From NCBI RefSeq assembly GCF_022605725.1, contig NC_065563.1, forward strand, positions 12,736,518 through 12,800,517: 64,000 nt of DNA, in the 5' to 3' direction. The notes beneath the pieces are model-generated. The model was not told the origin of the DNA. It was given only the letters and a program-made list of their open reading frames with translations, and did no database searches. This document shows, one piece after another, positions 41,709 through 55,559 of this stretch (positions within the stretch are counted from its first letter, which is position 1; each line of letters opens with the position of its first letter). Origin of the DNA: Anthonomus grandis grandis. Its lineage: Eukaryota > Arthropoda > Insecta > Coleoptera > Curculionidae. The position numbers and the translations under genes are program-made.

Positions 41709-43540
41709 TTCCTATTTGTATAATGGTAGTAACAAGCGAGTTTTATTATGCAAGCAATGGCTCCCAGGTCTAAAATACCAATCACTTATTATTGAATAAG
41801 TGGATTAGTAGTACCGTTGCATTATTGAAATCTGATTGCTCCACTTTCGGGTTATTACCCTTTTTTTTAGGGAGGGAAGGATAGTCATGCCTAAGCCCTA
41901 AAGTTATTAACGTGAATGGACATAGTAAATCTGATAAAGCAATTACTCTACTATAGGGTAAATCGCGCATTTAATTATCCGATAACCAATAAGAAGCGGT
42001 TATTCGGATCGTGATGCAGGTGCATAATATAATTCCGATGACCCGCAATATGGTCACGAAATGCAATCAGATTTAACTAAATCAAGCACAATTAGAGTGC
42101 GCGAGGTCGAAGCGATCACAGAATTACTTCTTGTTCTACGTCACGAGTTTCATCAGAATCTAAATATACAGGACCTGAATTTGCTTGAAGATTTAAATTT
42201 TGGCGCCAATATTTTAAATTGACAGTTGTGTGTACCGTTTGTTTTATATGAAAACTAACCTAACTTTCTATTTTGTATTGAGTTGTTATAATAATGTTTT
42301 CAAATTAACTGCAGTTATTATAATATTATTTTTTAAGGTGCAAATATATACATTTTAATGCAATAAGGTTTAGTCTTATGTAAATATCCGTATCAGAAGT
42401 TTTGTTAGGCGTGGCAACGTTGCGCAAAAGGCGAAATCAAAGCAACAAGATGGCCGCCATGTTAGCTTTGTATTTGTTTTTTTTTTAATATTATTTTATT
42501 GTTATTATAATTTGTTGTAAACATTATATTAATAAAGGTATTTAGCATTAAAAAGGGCGTCTGTTTACATTGGTTTAGGCACTATAAGCTACGCGAATAC
42601 AAAGACTCACCTCTCTATGTCTTCCTTTACTAGTTAGGGCTTCTATATTCTTATAATCTTCTATATCTTATACTTGTATTAATTTAACCCTTCAAAAGCT
42701 TCATACATCGCCTTCTCTAAGAATATTAAATACACACACGGCACTCAATGTTCTAAGGGTCTTCTTTTATTACATAAACAGCTAAAAGAACTATTTTTCA
42801 CAAGGGCTAGTTTTCATGCAGCAACATTGCACACACTTCCACGTAAACCTCCATATATATAATCTACATATTTATTCACACACATTAGCACTATATAAAA
42901 CTCAAAAAAACACTAAAATAAACAAATATAATGCGAATAAACACAATCCGTTACGAAAATTTCATGATGATTGATGATATAGAATGACTGACACTACTGA
43001 CAGCGAACGTCAATGTCATTTGCGCGTAGGCAACCCCCTCAAGTCAACCCTCGAAAACGACCGGTAAATTGTGTTTTATTGTTTATAAATTGAATATAAA
43101 TGCGATAAAAGGGTTGTGATTGCTCCCTAAAGGGTCCTGCTCCAGTTTTTATTTAATTAATGTCAAAAATTTGTTTTTAAACGGGGATAAAGCGCCAGTT
43201 GAGGTGGCGCCTCTTGCGGACAACATGCGAAGCTTCGATTATAGGAGTACGTACACCAAAGGGACTTAATTAAAGGTCGTCGTACACGTTCGGATAATTG
43301 TTTTATTTTTTAAAGAAATAATTAATTTATTGTTTTAGGGGTTTTTTAATATATATTTGAAAGAGAGCAATTTAGCGCAGCTCAGCTAAGTCTTGAAGGC
43401 TTATTTTGGAATTTTGGTTAATTTTCCTAAAAAATTAAAAAGTGTCAAACAGAATTGCAGTTTATCAATTTTAATAGCGTTAATTTCTTTTTACAAGCAT
43501 TTATCGAGAAACAGTCGGATAGTAATAACAACAATAAATA
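41709..43540. other. Unassigned region upstream of the genes
   Basis: I find no gene. A donor-like GTGAGT on the minus strand near 42608 follows a stop-rich sequence, so a 5' untranslated exon of Cht7 is possible but unsupported. At 42411-42470 there is a GC-richer patch with AAGATGGCCGCCATG, which holds a YY1-like word. Otherwise AT-rich. Confidence 0.35.
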
Positions 43541-46105
43541 ATACAGTCGTTTTGGAGGTATTGAGTAGCTTTTCACTGAATTGAAAAATATCTTGATACG
43601 GTCAAAGCCTTTACAAAAATCTACATATTTTGGAAACACATGTAACGATTTTAGTGATTTTAGTTTCATCTGATAGCTGATGAGTTTCTTAACCAAAAAG
43701 GTCATTACAAGTTTCTTTGTAAATCCAGTCGTTTTGGAGTTATTGAGAGGTTTTTCAACGAATTGCAAAAAAACGTGATAGTGTCAAACGCTCCACGGAA
43801 ATCTAAATATTTCGAAGACTCATGCAACGATTTTATTGATTTTAGTTTCATCTGATAGCAGATGAATTTCTTAACCAAAAAGATCCTTACAAGTTTCTTT
43901 GTAAATCCAGTCGTTTTGGAGTTATTGAGTAGTTTTTCAACGAATTAATAAAATCTTGATACGGTCAAAGGCTTTACAAAAATCTTCATATTTCGGAAAC
44001 ACATGTAACGATTTTATTGATTTTAGTTTCATCTGATAGCTGATGAGTTTCTTAACCAAAAAGGTCCTTACAAATTTCTTTGTAAATAGAGTCGTTTTGA
44101 AGTTATTGAGTAGTTTTTCAATGAATGAAAAAAATCTTGATACGGTCAAAGGCTTTACAAAAATCTACATATTTTGGAAACACATGTATCGATTTTAGTG
44201 TTTTTAGTTTCATCTGATAGGTGATAAGTTTCTTTATCAGAAAGGTCCTTATAAGTTTCTTTGTAAATCCAGTCGTTTTGGAGTTATTGAGTAGTTTTTC
44301 AACGAATTAAAAAAATCTTGATACGGTCAAAGGCTTTACAAAAATCTACATATTTTGGAAACACATGTAACGATTTTAGTGATTTTAATTTCATCTGATA
44401 GCAGATGAGTTTTTTTACCAGAAAGGTTCTTACAAGTTTCTTTGTAACTATATTCGTTTTGGAGTTATTGAGAAGTTTTTCAACGAATGAAAAAAAAACG
44501 TGATAGTGTCAAACGCTCCACGGAAATCTAAATATTTCGAAGACTCATGGAACGATTTTATTGATTTTAGTTTCATCTGATAACAGATGAATTTCTTAAC
44601 TAAAAAGGTCCTTACAAGTTTCTTTGTAAATCCAGTCGTTTTGAAGTTATTGAGTAGTTTTTCAATGAATTAAAAAAATCTTGATACGGTCAAAGGCTTT
44701 ACAAAAATCTACATATTTTGGAAACACATGTAACGATTTTAGTGATTTTAGTTTCATCTGATAGCTGATGAGTTTCTTAACCAAAAAGGTCCTTACAAGT
44801 TTCTTTGTAAATCCAGTCGTTTTGGAGTTATTGAGTAGTTTTTCAATTAATTAAAAAAATCTTGATACGGTCAAAGGCTTTACAAAAATCTTCATATTTC
44901 GGAAACACATGTAACGATTTTAGTGATTTCAGTTTCATCTGATAGCAGATGAGTTTCTTAACCAAAAAGGTCCTTACAAGTTTCTTTGTAACTATAGTCG
45001 TTTTGGAGTTATTGAGTAGTTTTTCAATGAATTAAAAAATTCATGATACGGTCAAAGGCTTTACAAAAATCTTCATATTTTGGAAACACATGTACCGATT
45101 TTATTGATTTTAGTTTCATCTGATAGCCGATGAGTTTCTTTATCAAAAAGGTCCTTACAAGTTTCTTTGTAAATCCAGTCGTTTTGGAGTTATTGAGTAT
45201 TTTTTCAATAAATTAAAAAAATCTTGATACGGTCAAAGGCTTTACAAAAATCTACATATTTTGGAAACACATGTAACGATTTTAGTGATTTTAGTTTCAT
45301 CTGATAGCAGATGAGTTTCTTAACCAAAAAGGTCATTACAAGTTTCTTTGTAACTATAGTCGTTTTGGAGTTATTGAGTAGTTTTTCAATAAATTAAAAA
45401 AATCATGATACGGTCAAAGGCTTTACAAAAATCTACATATTTTGGAAACACATGTAACGATTTTATTGATTTTAGTTTCATCTGATAGCCGATGAGTTTC
45501 TTTATCAAAAAGGTCCTTACAAGTTTCTTTGTAAATCCAGTCGTTTTGGAGTTATTGAGTATTTTTTCAATAAATTAAAAAAATCTTGATACGGTCAAAG
45601 GCTTTACAAAAATCTACATATTTTGGAAACACATGTAACGATTTTATTGATTTTAGTTTCATCTGATAGCAGATGAGTTTCTTAACCAAAAAGGTTCTTA
45701 CAAGTTTCTTTGTAAATCGAGTCGTTTTGGAGTTATTGAGTAGTTTTTCAATAAATTAAAAAAATCTTGATACGGTCAAAGGCTTTACAAAAATCTACAT
45801 ATTTTGGAAACACATGTAACGATTTTGGTGATTTTAGTTTCATCTGATAGCAGATGAGTTTCTTAACCAAAAAGGTCCTTACAAGTTTCTTTGTAAATCC
45901 AGTCGTTTTGGAGTTATTGAGTATTTTTTCAATGAATTAAAAAAATCTTGATACGGTCAAAGGCTTTACAAAAATCTTCATATTTCGGAAATACATGTAA
46001 CGATCTTAGTGATTTTAGTTTCATTTGAAAGCTGATGAGTTTCTTAACCAAAAAGGTCCTTACAAATTTCTTTGTAACTATAGTCGTTTTGGAGTTATTG
46101 AACTT
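43541..46105. repeat. 181-bp satellite array
   Basis: About 14 head-to-tail copies. CTTGATACGGTCAAAGGCTT recurs near 43592, 43957, 44137, 44320, 44687, 44867, 45228, 45590, 45770 and 45948, in steps of about 180-183 bp, and other blocks (GTTTCATCTGATAGC, CCAGTCGTTTTGGAGTTATT) follow the same period. Two copies near 43775 and 44508 carry GTGATAGTGTCAAACGCTCC instead, a divergent subtype. No relation to the 188-bp satellite is seen. Confidence 0.92.
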
Positions 46106-48159
46106 AAAAATCTTGATGCTGTTTTGCCTTGATACGCTCATCCAGGGAATGGAATTCATCAGTGAATCGATCGCTTTTGACAGTGAATTACTAGTTTCTG
46201 TTTTAAAATCATGGATATATTTATCTTCAGGTAGTGTGCATCTTTTGCAAGAAACCTCTTTATTTCCCTATAAACTGAGGTGGAACTTTTTTTTTTACTC
46301 GAAAACCTCGCATCGTACGAAAAAAAGGCATAAAATCAAATTTGCTCCAAATTGAATGAGGAATTGAGGGAACATGTTTGTGTTCAGATAAAGCAATATT
46401 AAATTAAAAATCGGGGGACACCACTGTTGTTACCCCAAGGGTTACTCTGTATTCAGAACATCCTGTATAGTAAGGTTATCAACGAGGCCAATCATAAAAA
46501 TATAATTGTTTTGGCATCAAAAACTTGTGTAAGGGTATTTAGAAACGTCGTTATATAACCCGAAATTGACCGTAGCCAACTGAAGCCATAATATACCAGT
46601 TTACCGGGGCGGTTGCGTAACCCAAACGCGAATATTATACATGCTTAACATATATATATATAATAGTTAGGCGGCCATTTAACAGGTGTAATAAAAAGGT
46701 CTATTTGTATTAAAACCGAACGTTCAAAGAGAATATTAAACGATGTGGTGCACCTGGAGATTACATTAGAATAACGTATACAAAGCTGCACCTTGTAACA
46801 GTTTATCAAACGAAATAATCAGAATTTGTACCGCTAGATTAGGTAACAGAACGCGCACAAAAAAAAAAAGTCACATAATCTTGCGACAATGATAATAATT
46901 ATTGTTACGCCTCGTATTTACAAGTATAATAAAACGAACCCTAGTTTTCAAGAACTCGTACTAATTAACAAAAAAAAAAAGCCTCTAAGGTCCGAGGCAG
47001 CTCAAGGTAAAGACAGGTTGTTCGGTTAATATGAAAAAGCTGGTTTTTATTTAAATATTCTTTATAAAGATTGTTGTAAGTTTAACCTGTTGTTTATTTG
47101 TAAATTAAATACTTTTAGTAATTTACACATGGATGTACTAAATACCCGACATCTCCCTTTTTGCTAGATAGAACACAAGACAATAATCTTAACAGTTACT
47201 TGCATACTAATTAAACCTTGTAGGTGCCTTAGCAAATCTACCCTCATGAGTTACCTTTGGGTTGGGTTGGGTCCATCTTTGATTTCCTTATTTTCTATCA
47301 TTTACCTTTTCAAGAATTTTTCTACTTTATTATTAAGGCCTGTTACACCCTAGGAGGAGTAACTTTTATGAGTCTCTTATTTATATAGCCCCATTTTCGG
47401 TTTTTACTGCACCCTTTAGGCTGTATTGAAATCATAATTCAACAACTTGTTTTAAAGTGTTTTGAGGTACAGGAATAGTGTTTTTTAGTGCTTAAATATC
47501 TTTAGTAATAGTAAAGTAATGCCAAGTAGTTATATCTGATGAACTATTTTAGGAATACCATGTCTAGAAAAAGTTGACTTCATAATTTCAACTATAATAA
47601 TTGTGATGTAAGTAAATAGCTTTCACCATATAATGGTTCTGTGGTTTGAGTTTTATGATGGTTAAATAATAAACGTTTATTTTTGTTTGAACTTCAACTA
47701 TAAATATCGGATAAAACGTCCGCATGATGATTATGTTTATGTTTTATTAACGTTTAACAAGAAGGTTTATTACATATTAATAATATACAATTATTATTTC
47801 ATAAAAGTATGGTCTATTGTATACTATCTAAAGATGTTTATAAAATGCGTTTAATGGAATGAGATTTTTTTTTAATAATTTACTTTCATTGTAGATATAT
47901 TTGCAGTTGTTTAATGTGTTTCATGCATCAGGGGGGCATTTTTCTAAAATAAATTTTATTTTTTAAATCCTTGTTTAGTTTTGAACAAATTGATATTCTT
48001 GTATATCTTATTTCGTATAATTATTGTTTCATACACGTTAATGTATTTCCTACTATATTCTAGATTTCTTTGTATATGATATTCCATCAACTTAAAGTTA
48101 TGTGAGACAAGTATAGATACAAAAACTATAGATTTTTTTATCACCTATAATTTTCTACC
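46106..48159. other. AT-rich stretch without recognised genes
   Basis: The window holds no long frame with known similarity here. A short frame (46035-46355) crosses from the satellite and is not supported. There are many T- and A-runs and one small GC-richer hairpin (GCCTC, 8-base loop, GAGGC) near 46981. Confidence 0.4.
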
Positions 48160-49660
48160 AATACATTTTTTCTCAAACAATTATTTATTGCAAATGAACC
48201 GTTTTTCATTAAGACTACCCTTGCCCCCCCACCCACCCCACACTCTTTACCAGTAAGAAATTGTCTTCAAAAATCATTGTTTTCCAAAATAATACACATG
48301 AATAACAGCTGGTTTTGTCATTAATATTTAATCTAATAACTCAAATTTTTTATTCAAATTTGATATAATTATGTATATTAATAAATATTTAATACAAAAA
48401 CAGTGCTATTAGATTGGATTTTATAGACGAAAAACAGTGATTTTTCAAAAGAATTTCTTACTGGGTAAATGTTTGGGGTGGGTGGGGGGGTGTAAGGGTA
48501 GTGTTGATAAAAAAAAGTTTTATTGCATAAAATAATTACCTTAAAAGATGAAAAATTATACTTACACTTATAGACAGCATGGGAAGCTTTGTATAGTTTT
48601 TATCAAATTAATCTTTTTCACTTGTATTTTTTTTTGTTTCCTTAGTAAATTATAAAATTTTTTCTTTAAGGCAAATATTTTCTGCAAAAAAAAATGTTTT
48701 TCATTAACCCTACCCTTGCCCCCCCACCCACCCCACACTCTTTACCAGTAAGAAATTCTTTTGAAAAATCACTGTTTTTCGTCTATAAAATCCAATATAA
48801 TAGCACTGTTTTTGTATTAAATATTTATTAATATACAATAATAAATAATTATATCAAATTTAAATAAACAAACTGTGTTAGTAGATAAGATATTAATGGC
48901 AAAACCAGCTGTTATTCATGTGTATTATTTTGGTAAACAATGATTTTTGAAGACAATTTCTTACTGAGATTTCTTTCTTACTCTTTCTTACTGATTTCTT
49001 AAAGAGTGTGGGGTGGGTGGGGGGGCAAGGGTAGGGTTAATGAAAAACATTTTTTTTTGCAGAAAATAATTGCCTTAAAGAAAAAATTTTATAATTTACT
49101 AAGGAAACAAAAAAAATACCAGTAAAAAAGATTGATTTCATAAAAACTATACAAAGCTTCCCATGCTGTCTATAAATGAAAAGAAATAAAGAATAGAATA
49201 AATTATAGTTAATTTACTGTAACCTGAAAGAGTAAATTATTTAATAAATGAAATTTTTCTTCTTTTAAAGATATTATTTTATGCAATAAAAACTTTTTTT
49301 ATCAACACTACCCTTACACCCCCCACCCACCCCACACTCTTTACCAGTAAGAAGTTGTCTTCAAAAATCATTGTTTTCCAAAATAATACACATGAATAAC
49401 AGCTGGTTTTGCCATTAATATCTTATTTACTTACACAGTTTGTTTATTTAAATTTGATATAATTATTTATTATTGTATATTAATAAATATTTAATACAAA
49501 AACAGTACTATTAGATTGGATTTTTAAACAAAAAACAGTGATTTTGCAAAAGAATTTCTTACGGGGCAAATGTTCGGGGTGGGTGGGGGGGTAAGGGTTA
49601 TGTTGATAAAAAACAATGTTTCTGCAGAAAATATGTATTCAATATTTAACACTCTTTATT

Positions 49661-49703
49661 CGTTGATTGAAAAGGGAACCTCGCCCCTTCAATCAACGGT
49701 TTA
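49661..49703. repeat. Short hairpin next to the Tc1 pseudogene
   Basis: CGTTGATTGAA, 16 bases, then TTCAATCAACG: an 11-bp perfect stem. It sits about 60 bp before the transposase ATG and may mark an element end. Confidence 0.5.
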
Positions 49704-49749
49704 TTTAAATTTGATCTGATTTTATAGATTTATTTTATTTTATATTACG

Positions 49750-50670
49750 ATGGGAAAAGGCAAGGCCTATTCCAGCGACATTCGCCAAAGAATTTTAGAT
49801 TTTTACAATCAGGGTGTTAGGCAGCGTAATATTGCTCCAAGACTAAACGTTCCTAAGAACACCGTGTCACGGATAATTAAGAAATATCGTATATCTGGAA
49901 ATGTGAATTTTAAATATTTCCCATTTTTGTCATCCTCCAAAATTTTACAAAAATTAAATGAAGGTGAGCCTTCCAATGTCTCTGCAAGAACGGTAAGAAG
50001 GCGATTGTGTTCTGGTGGACTTAACAGCTACAGAGCTGCTAAAAAACCTTTGCTGCGGAAGGAAAATGTATCATCTTAACTGGACTGTACAAGATTGGAA
50101 AAAAGTGCTATATATACTGACAAATCTAAGTTCAATCTGTTTTCCAGTGATGGAATACTTCATGTAAGACGACCGAAAGGTGAAAGACTCAAAAAAAAGT
50201 TTATCCGACCTACGGTTAAACATGGAGGTGGTAATGTGATAGTATGGGGACGCTTTTCTTGGTATGGTACTGGGCCAATACATAAAATTGTGGGGAAATT
50301 TATGTATCAGGATAATTTGCGAAACATAATGGAGCCTTACACATTTGAGTCTATGCCACTAAATTTTGTATTCCAGCATGATCCGATACATTCATCAAAA
50401 TTGGTAAAAAAATGGTTGGACCAAGAAAAGATCACAGTTATAAAATGGCCGGCCCAGAGTCCAGACTTAAACCCGATTGAAAATTTATGGGAACATCTGG
50501 ATCGCAAAATTCGGGCATCTGGAACAGTCAAAAATGCTGATGAACTATTTCATAAGCTTGTTGAAGCCTGGACTCACATTGACAGATAAATAATTGAGAA
50601 TTTGATTGAATCAATGCCCAGAAGAATGCAGGCAGTAATTAATGCTAAGGGTTACCATACCAAATATTAG
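49750..50670 (+). pseudogene. Tc1-like transposase
   Basis: Start at 49750 (MGKGKAYSSDIRQRILDFYN). The helix-turn-helix GVRQRNIAPRLNVPKNTVSR is clear, then a shortened region to RTVRRRLCSGGLNSYRAAKK. TAA occurs at 50077-50079; a short shift to another frame (NWTVQDWKKVLY) and back restores the frame, so two compensating frameshifts are likely. The catalytic region keeps IYTDKSKFNLFSSDG (first Asp), a damaged second motif (FQHDPIHSSKLV, shorter than the usual FQQDNDPKH) and WPAQSPDLNPIENLWEHLDR (Glu). A premature stop at 50587 precedes IIENLIESMPRRMQAVINAK. It is dead. Terminal repeats could not be fixed. Confidence 0.82.
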
Positions 50671-50930
50671 TTATAATATTATGGTTTCAATAAGTTATGT
50701 TTTATGTCGTCGTTTTTGAATAAAAATCATTTAGATCCAAGTATTTTGTCCAGCTTTTTGAAAATTTTTATTCCGAACTGCTAGTGGTGCTGAATTTTTG
50801 TCAACATTTAAATTAATTGACACTAGTTTTTCGTGTACAACAACTTTATAAAAGAAAATAAAATGCTTATTAAAAGGCACACAAAATATAATAAATTTTC
50901 AAAAGTTTCCAATACTGTATTTACTATAAA
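50671..50930. other. 3' flank of the Tc1 pseudogene
   Basis: Probably Tc1 noncoding end. TTTTGTCCAGCTTTTTGAAA near 50748 could be the inner part of a terminal repeat, but no mirror copy was found before 49750. Confidence 0.3.
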
Positions 50931-52299
50931 ACAACGATATTACATTGGATGATATGGACGAAAAACAGGGATCTTGCAAAATAATTTTTTTACTGGTAAG
51001 TTATTTGGGATGGGTGGAGGGTGTAAGGGTAGTGTTGATAAAAAAAAAATATTGCATAAAATAATTGCCTTAAAAGAAAAAATATTATTTATTAAATAAT
51101 TTACTCTCTCAGGTAACAGAAAATTAACTATAATTTATATTATTCTTTATTTCTTATCACTTATAGACAGCATGGGAAGCTTTGTATAGTTTTAATCAAA
51201 TCAATCTTTTTTTACTGGTATTTTTTTTGTTTCCTTAGTAAATTATAAAATTTTTTCTTTAAGGCAATTATTTTCTGCAAAAAAATTGTTTTTCATTAAC
51301 CCTACCCTTGCCCCCCCACCCACCCCACACTCTTTACCAGTAAGAAGTTGTCTTCAAAAATCATTGTTTTCCAAAATAATACACATGAATAACAGCTGGT
51401 TTTGCCATTAATATCTTACCTACTTACACAGTTTGTTTATTTAAATTTGATATAATTATTTATTATTGTATATTAATAAATATTTAATACAAAAACAGTG
51501 CTATTATATTGGATTTTATAGACGAAAAACAGTGATTTTTCAAAAGAATTTCTTACTGGTAAAGAGTGTGGGGTGGGTGGGGGGGCAAGGGTAGGGTTAA
51601 AGAAAAACAATTTTTTTTGCATAAAATAATTGCCTTAGAGAAAAAATATTATTTATTAAATAATTTACTCTCTCAGGTAACAGAAAATTAACTATAATTT
51701 ATATTATTCTTGATGTCTTATCACTTATAGACAGCATGGGAAGCTTTGTATAATTTTTATCAAATCAATCTTTTTTACTGGTATTTTTTTTGTTTCCTTA
51801 GTAAATTATAAAGTTTTTTTTTTAAGGCAATTATTTTCTGCAAAAAAAAATGTTTTTCATTAACCTTACCCTTGCCCCCCCACCCACCCCACACTCTTTA
51901 CCAGTAAGAAATTGTTGTCGAAAATCATTGTTTTCCAAAATAATACACATGAATAACAGCTGGTTTTGCCATTAATATCTAATCTAATAACTCAAATTTT
52001 TTATTCAAATTTGATATAATTATGTATATTAATAAATATTTAATACAAAAACAGTGCTATTAGATTGGATTTTATAGACGAAAAACAGTGATTTTTCAAA
52101 AGAATTTCTTACTGGTAAAGAGTGTGGGGTGGGTGGGGGGGGCAAGGGTAGGGTTAAAGAAAAACAATTTTTTTTGCATAAAATAATTACCTTAAAAGAA
52201 AAAATATTATTTATTAAATAATTTACTCTCTCAGGTAACAGAAAATCAACTATAACTTATATTGTTCTTTATTTTTTATCACTTATAGACAGCAGTGAA

Positions 52300-52640
52300 T
52301 TTAATCAAAAATTTAAGGGTGTAGTAATCGAATTTAAAAACTAGATATGTAAATCCCATGTAGATTTTTTTAAATGTCGTAATTTTTTTTAAACAGAATA
52401 GTATATGATATACGTAAATTCTACAGTTCTACCTTGACCATATACTGTTGATAAATATACCATAACCAAACATTTACTGATAAATAATTAAATAAATAAT
52501 CTATATTTAACGATAATAATACATGATGCACTCCTGGACTAAGAATTCTATTATCTTGACTTTGGACTAGTCTATTTTTTTTAAATTTTTAATATACAGG
52601 GTGTCAAAATGTTTCTATAGACCCATTTTACGGAGATTAT
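52300..52640. repeat. Repeated module, copy 1
   Basis: The module runs from TTTAAGGGTGTAGTAATCGA through CTCCTGGACTAAGAATTC and GGACTAGTCTATTTTTTT to ATACAGGGTGTCAAAATGTT. A second copy lies at 54230-54590 in the same orientation with a few indels. Confidence 0.7.
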
Positions 52641-53460
52641 TTACCTATTAAAACGTTCATAGTGAAGAAATAGTCCATACTTGCAGCGGAGTCGTCGGTT
52701 AAGATAAAATGAAAATCCTGCAGTCTCCCTCGACTTATTTAGTTATTTAAAATGCCTTACATGTTTCGGACACAGTGGTGTCTGGCCTCTATTTGTTATT
52801 GTTTATTTTTGACTATTTTTAATTATATTTATCCTTCGGTCCTTGTCAACAACAGGATGTAAATAAATAAAATTAAAAAAAAAAAAAACAATAATAACAA
52901 ATAGAGGGCTTTTGGCATTGAATGAAACCCTGGGGCGTATATCTGATTGCAATTTTAAACCTTTTATCCCCCGATGAAGGACACCACTGTAAATTAGATG
53001 TGGTCTAAATTGGCAAGAAAACTATTTAGTTTCAGTAGTTATTGTAGTTATTGTAGTTATTCTAGTTTCTTGACAACGTTTCGAATTATATTTAATTCAT
53101 CTTCAATGCTCCTCAATAGATAGAGAGAGATGGTAAAAAAAGTTATTTATGTATCTAAATGAAAATATGCAGTTTCAAGAACGGGGTAACAATTTTATCA
53201 AAAACATCAGAGCCGTGGCTTTCTTTAATTGAAAAAATTTCCAATTCTAGATAAGATTAATAACAATTAAAAATTTCAAACTCAGTAATGCCCAAATTTT
53301 TTTTAATGACCATGATAATTTGAAAAGTGCGACAAAAATTGTTGATTTTGAAAAATTTCAGAAGTTTGTAAAAGGATTTTCATTTAACCTTAAAATGTTC
53401 AGTCAAAATTACATTAAAATCTATAGTATGAAACAATCTGGTCTTTTTAATGGAATTTTT
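52641..53460. other. Unassigned stretch with a small inverted repeat
   Basis: CCTCTATTTGTTATTGTT near 52798 is mirrored by AACAATAATAACAAATAGAGG near 52885, and CACAGTGGTGTC near 52772 by GACACCACTGT near 52981. This looks like a short fold-back element. No gene is seen. AACGTTCAGTCAAAATTACA-type words near 53395 recur near 54612. Confidence 0.45.
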
Positions 53461-54229
53461 TACTGATAAGTTGTTTGGGGTGGGTGGGGGGTGTAAGGGT
53501 AGTGTTGATAAAAAAAAGTTTTATTGCATAAAATAATTGCTTTAAAAGAAGAAAAATTTCATTTATTAAATAATTTACTCTTTCAGGTTACAGTAAATTA
53601 ACTATGTTTTACTCTATTCTTTATTTTTTATCATTTATAGACAGCTTTGTATAGTTTTTATCAAATCAATCTTTTTTACTGGAATTTTTTTTTGTTTCCT
53701 TAGTAAATTATAAATTTTTTTCTTTAAGGCAATTATTTTCTGCAAAAAAAATGTTTTTCATTAACCCTACCCTTGGCCCCCCACCCACCCCACACTCTTT
53801 ACCAGTAAGAAGTTGTCTTCAAAAATCATTGTTTTCCAAAATAATACACATGAATAACAGCTGGTTTTGCCATTAATATCTTATCTACTAACGCAGTTTG
53901 TTTATTTAAATTTGATATAATTATTTATTATTGTATATTAATAAATATTTAATACAAAAACAGTACTATTAGATTGGATTTTTAAACAAAAAACAGTGAT
54001 TTTCCAAAAGAATTTTTTACTGGTAAGCTGTTTGGGGTGGGTGGGGGGGGTAAGGGTTCTGTTAATAAAAAACAATGTTTTTGCAAAAAATATATATTCA
54101 ATATTTAATTTATTAACACGGTTTATTTAAATTTGTTACAATTTTATATACAAATATTTGCTTTAGAAACAGCGTTATTAGATTGGAAAATATGGACGAA
54201 AAACAGTGATTTTTCAAAAGAATTTAATT

Positions 54230-54590
54230 AAAAATTTAAGGTGCAGTAATCGAATCAAAAACTAGATGTGTAACTCCCATGTATAGTATATGATATATAA
54301 TATACATACGTAAATTCTACAGTTTAATAAAAATGCCTTGATCATATACGGTTAATAAAATATACCATAATCAAACATTTACTAAAAAAATCTTTGAATA
54401 AATATATATTTAACAATAATAATAAAATGATGTATTGCTTGGAAATAAAAGACAAATTATTTTGTTTCTTACAGGCACTCCTGGACTAAGAATTCCATTT
54501 TTTTCAAGAAAGACTTTGGACTAGTCTATTTTTTCAAATTTTTAATATACAGGGTGTCAAAATGTTTCTATAGGTTTATTTTAAGGAGGT
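54230..54590. repeat. Repeated module, copy 2
   Basis: Matches 52300-52640, ending with ATACAGGGTGTCAAAATGTT. It carries an extra piece (near 54430-54470) not present in copy 1. Confidence 0.7.
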
Positions 54591-55559
54591 CGATAGACCG
54601 ATTAAAATTTAAAACGTTCAGTCAAAATTACATTAAAAATTATAGTATGAAACAAATATACTATTATATAACATAAAACAAGAACGTCTCTGGTTCATGC
54701 GTATCATGTTGAAAAACAGGGATTTTGCAGAAGAAATTTTACTGGTAAGCTGTTTGGGGTGGGTGGGGGGTGTAAGGGTATTGTTGATAAAAAAAAGTTT
54801 TATTGCATAAAATAATTACCTTAAAAGAAGAAAAATTATTTATTAAATAATTTACTCTCTCAGGTAACAGAAAATTAACTATAATTTATATTATTCTTTA
54901 TTTCTTATCACTTATAGACAGCATGGGAAGCTTTGTATAGTTTTTATCAAATCAATCTCTTCTACTGGTATTTTTTTTGTTTCCTTAGTAAATTATAAAG
55001 TTTTTTCTTTAAGGCAATTATTTTCTGCAAAACAAATGTTTTTCATTAACCCTACCCTTGCCCCCCCACCCACCCCACACTCTTTACCAGTAAGAAGTTG
55101 TCTTCAAAAATCATTGTTTTCGAAAATAATACACGTGAATAATAGCTGGTTTTGCCATTAATATCTTATTTACTTACACAGTTTGTTTATTTAAATTTGA
55201 TATAATTATTTATCATTGTATATTAATAAATATTTAATACAAAAACAGTGCTATTAGATGGGATTTTTTAACAAAAAACAGTGATTTTCCAAAAGAATTT
55301 TTTACTGGTAAGCTGTTTGGGGTGGGTGGGGGGTGTAAGGGTATTGTTGATAAAAAACGTTTTTATTGCATAAAGTAATTGCCTTAAAAGAAAAATTTCA
55401 TTTATTACATAATTTACTCTTTCAGGTTACATAAAATTTACTATAATTTATATTATTCTTTATGTCTTATCACTTATAGACAGTATGGAAAGCTTTGTCT
55501 AATTTTTATCAAATCAATCTTTTTGAATGGCATTTTTTTATATTCTGAGTAAATTTAAG

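Noticed and set aside
42612..42760. Possible 5' untranslated exon of Cht7 before a GTGAGT donor
   Set aside because: No acceptor partner or transcript evidence can be shown, and the exon would be noncoding.
46981..47000. GCCTC-loop-GAGGC hairpin as a terminator
   Set aside because: This is eukaryotic nuclear DNA with no neighbouring gene; such a short stem is expected by chance.
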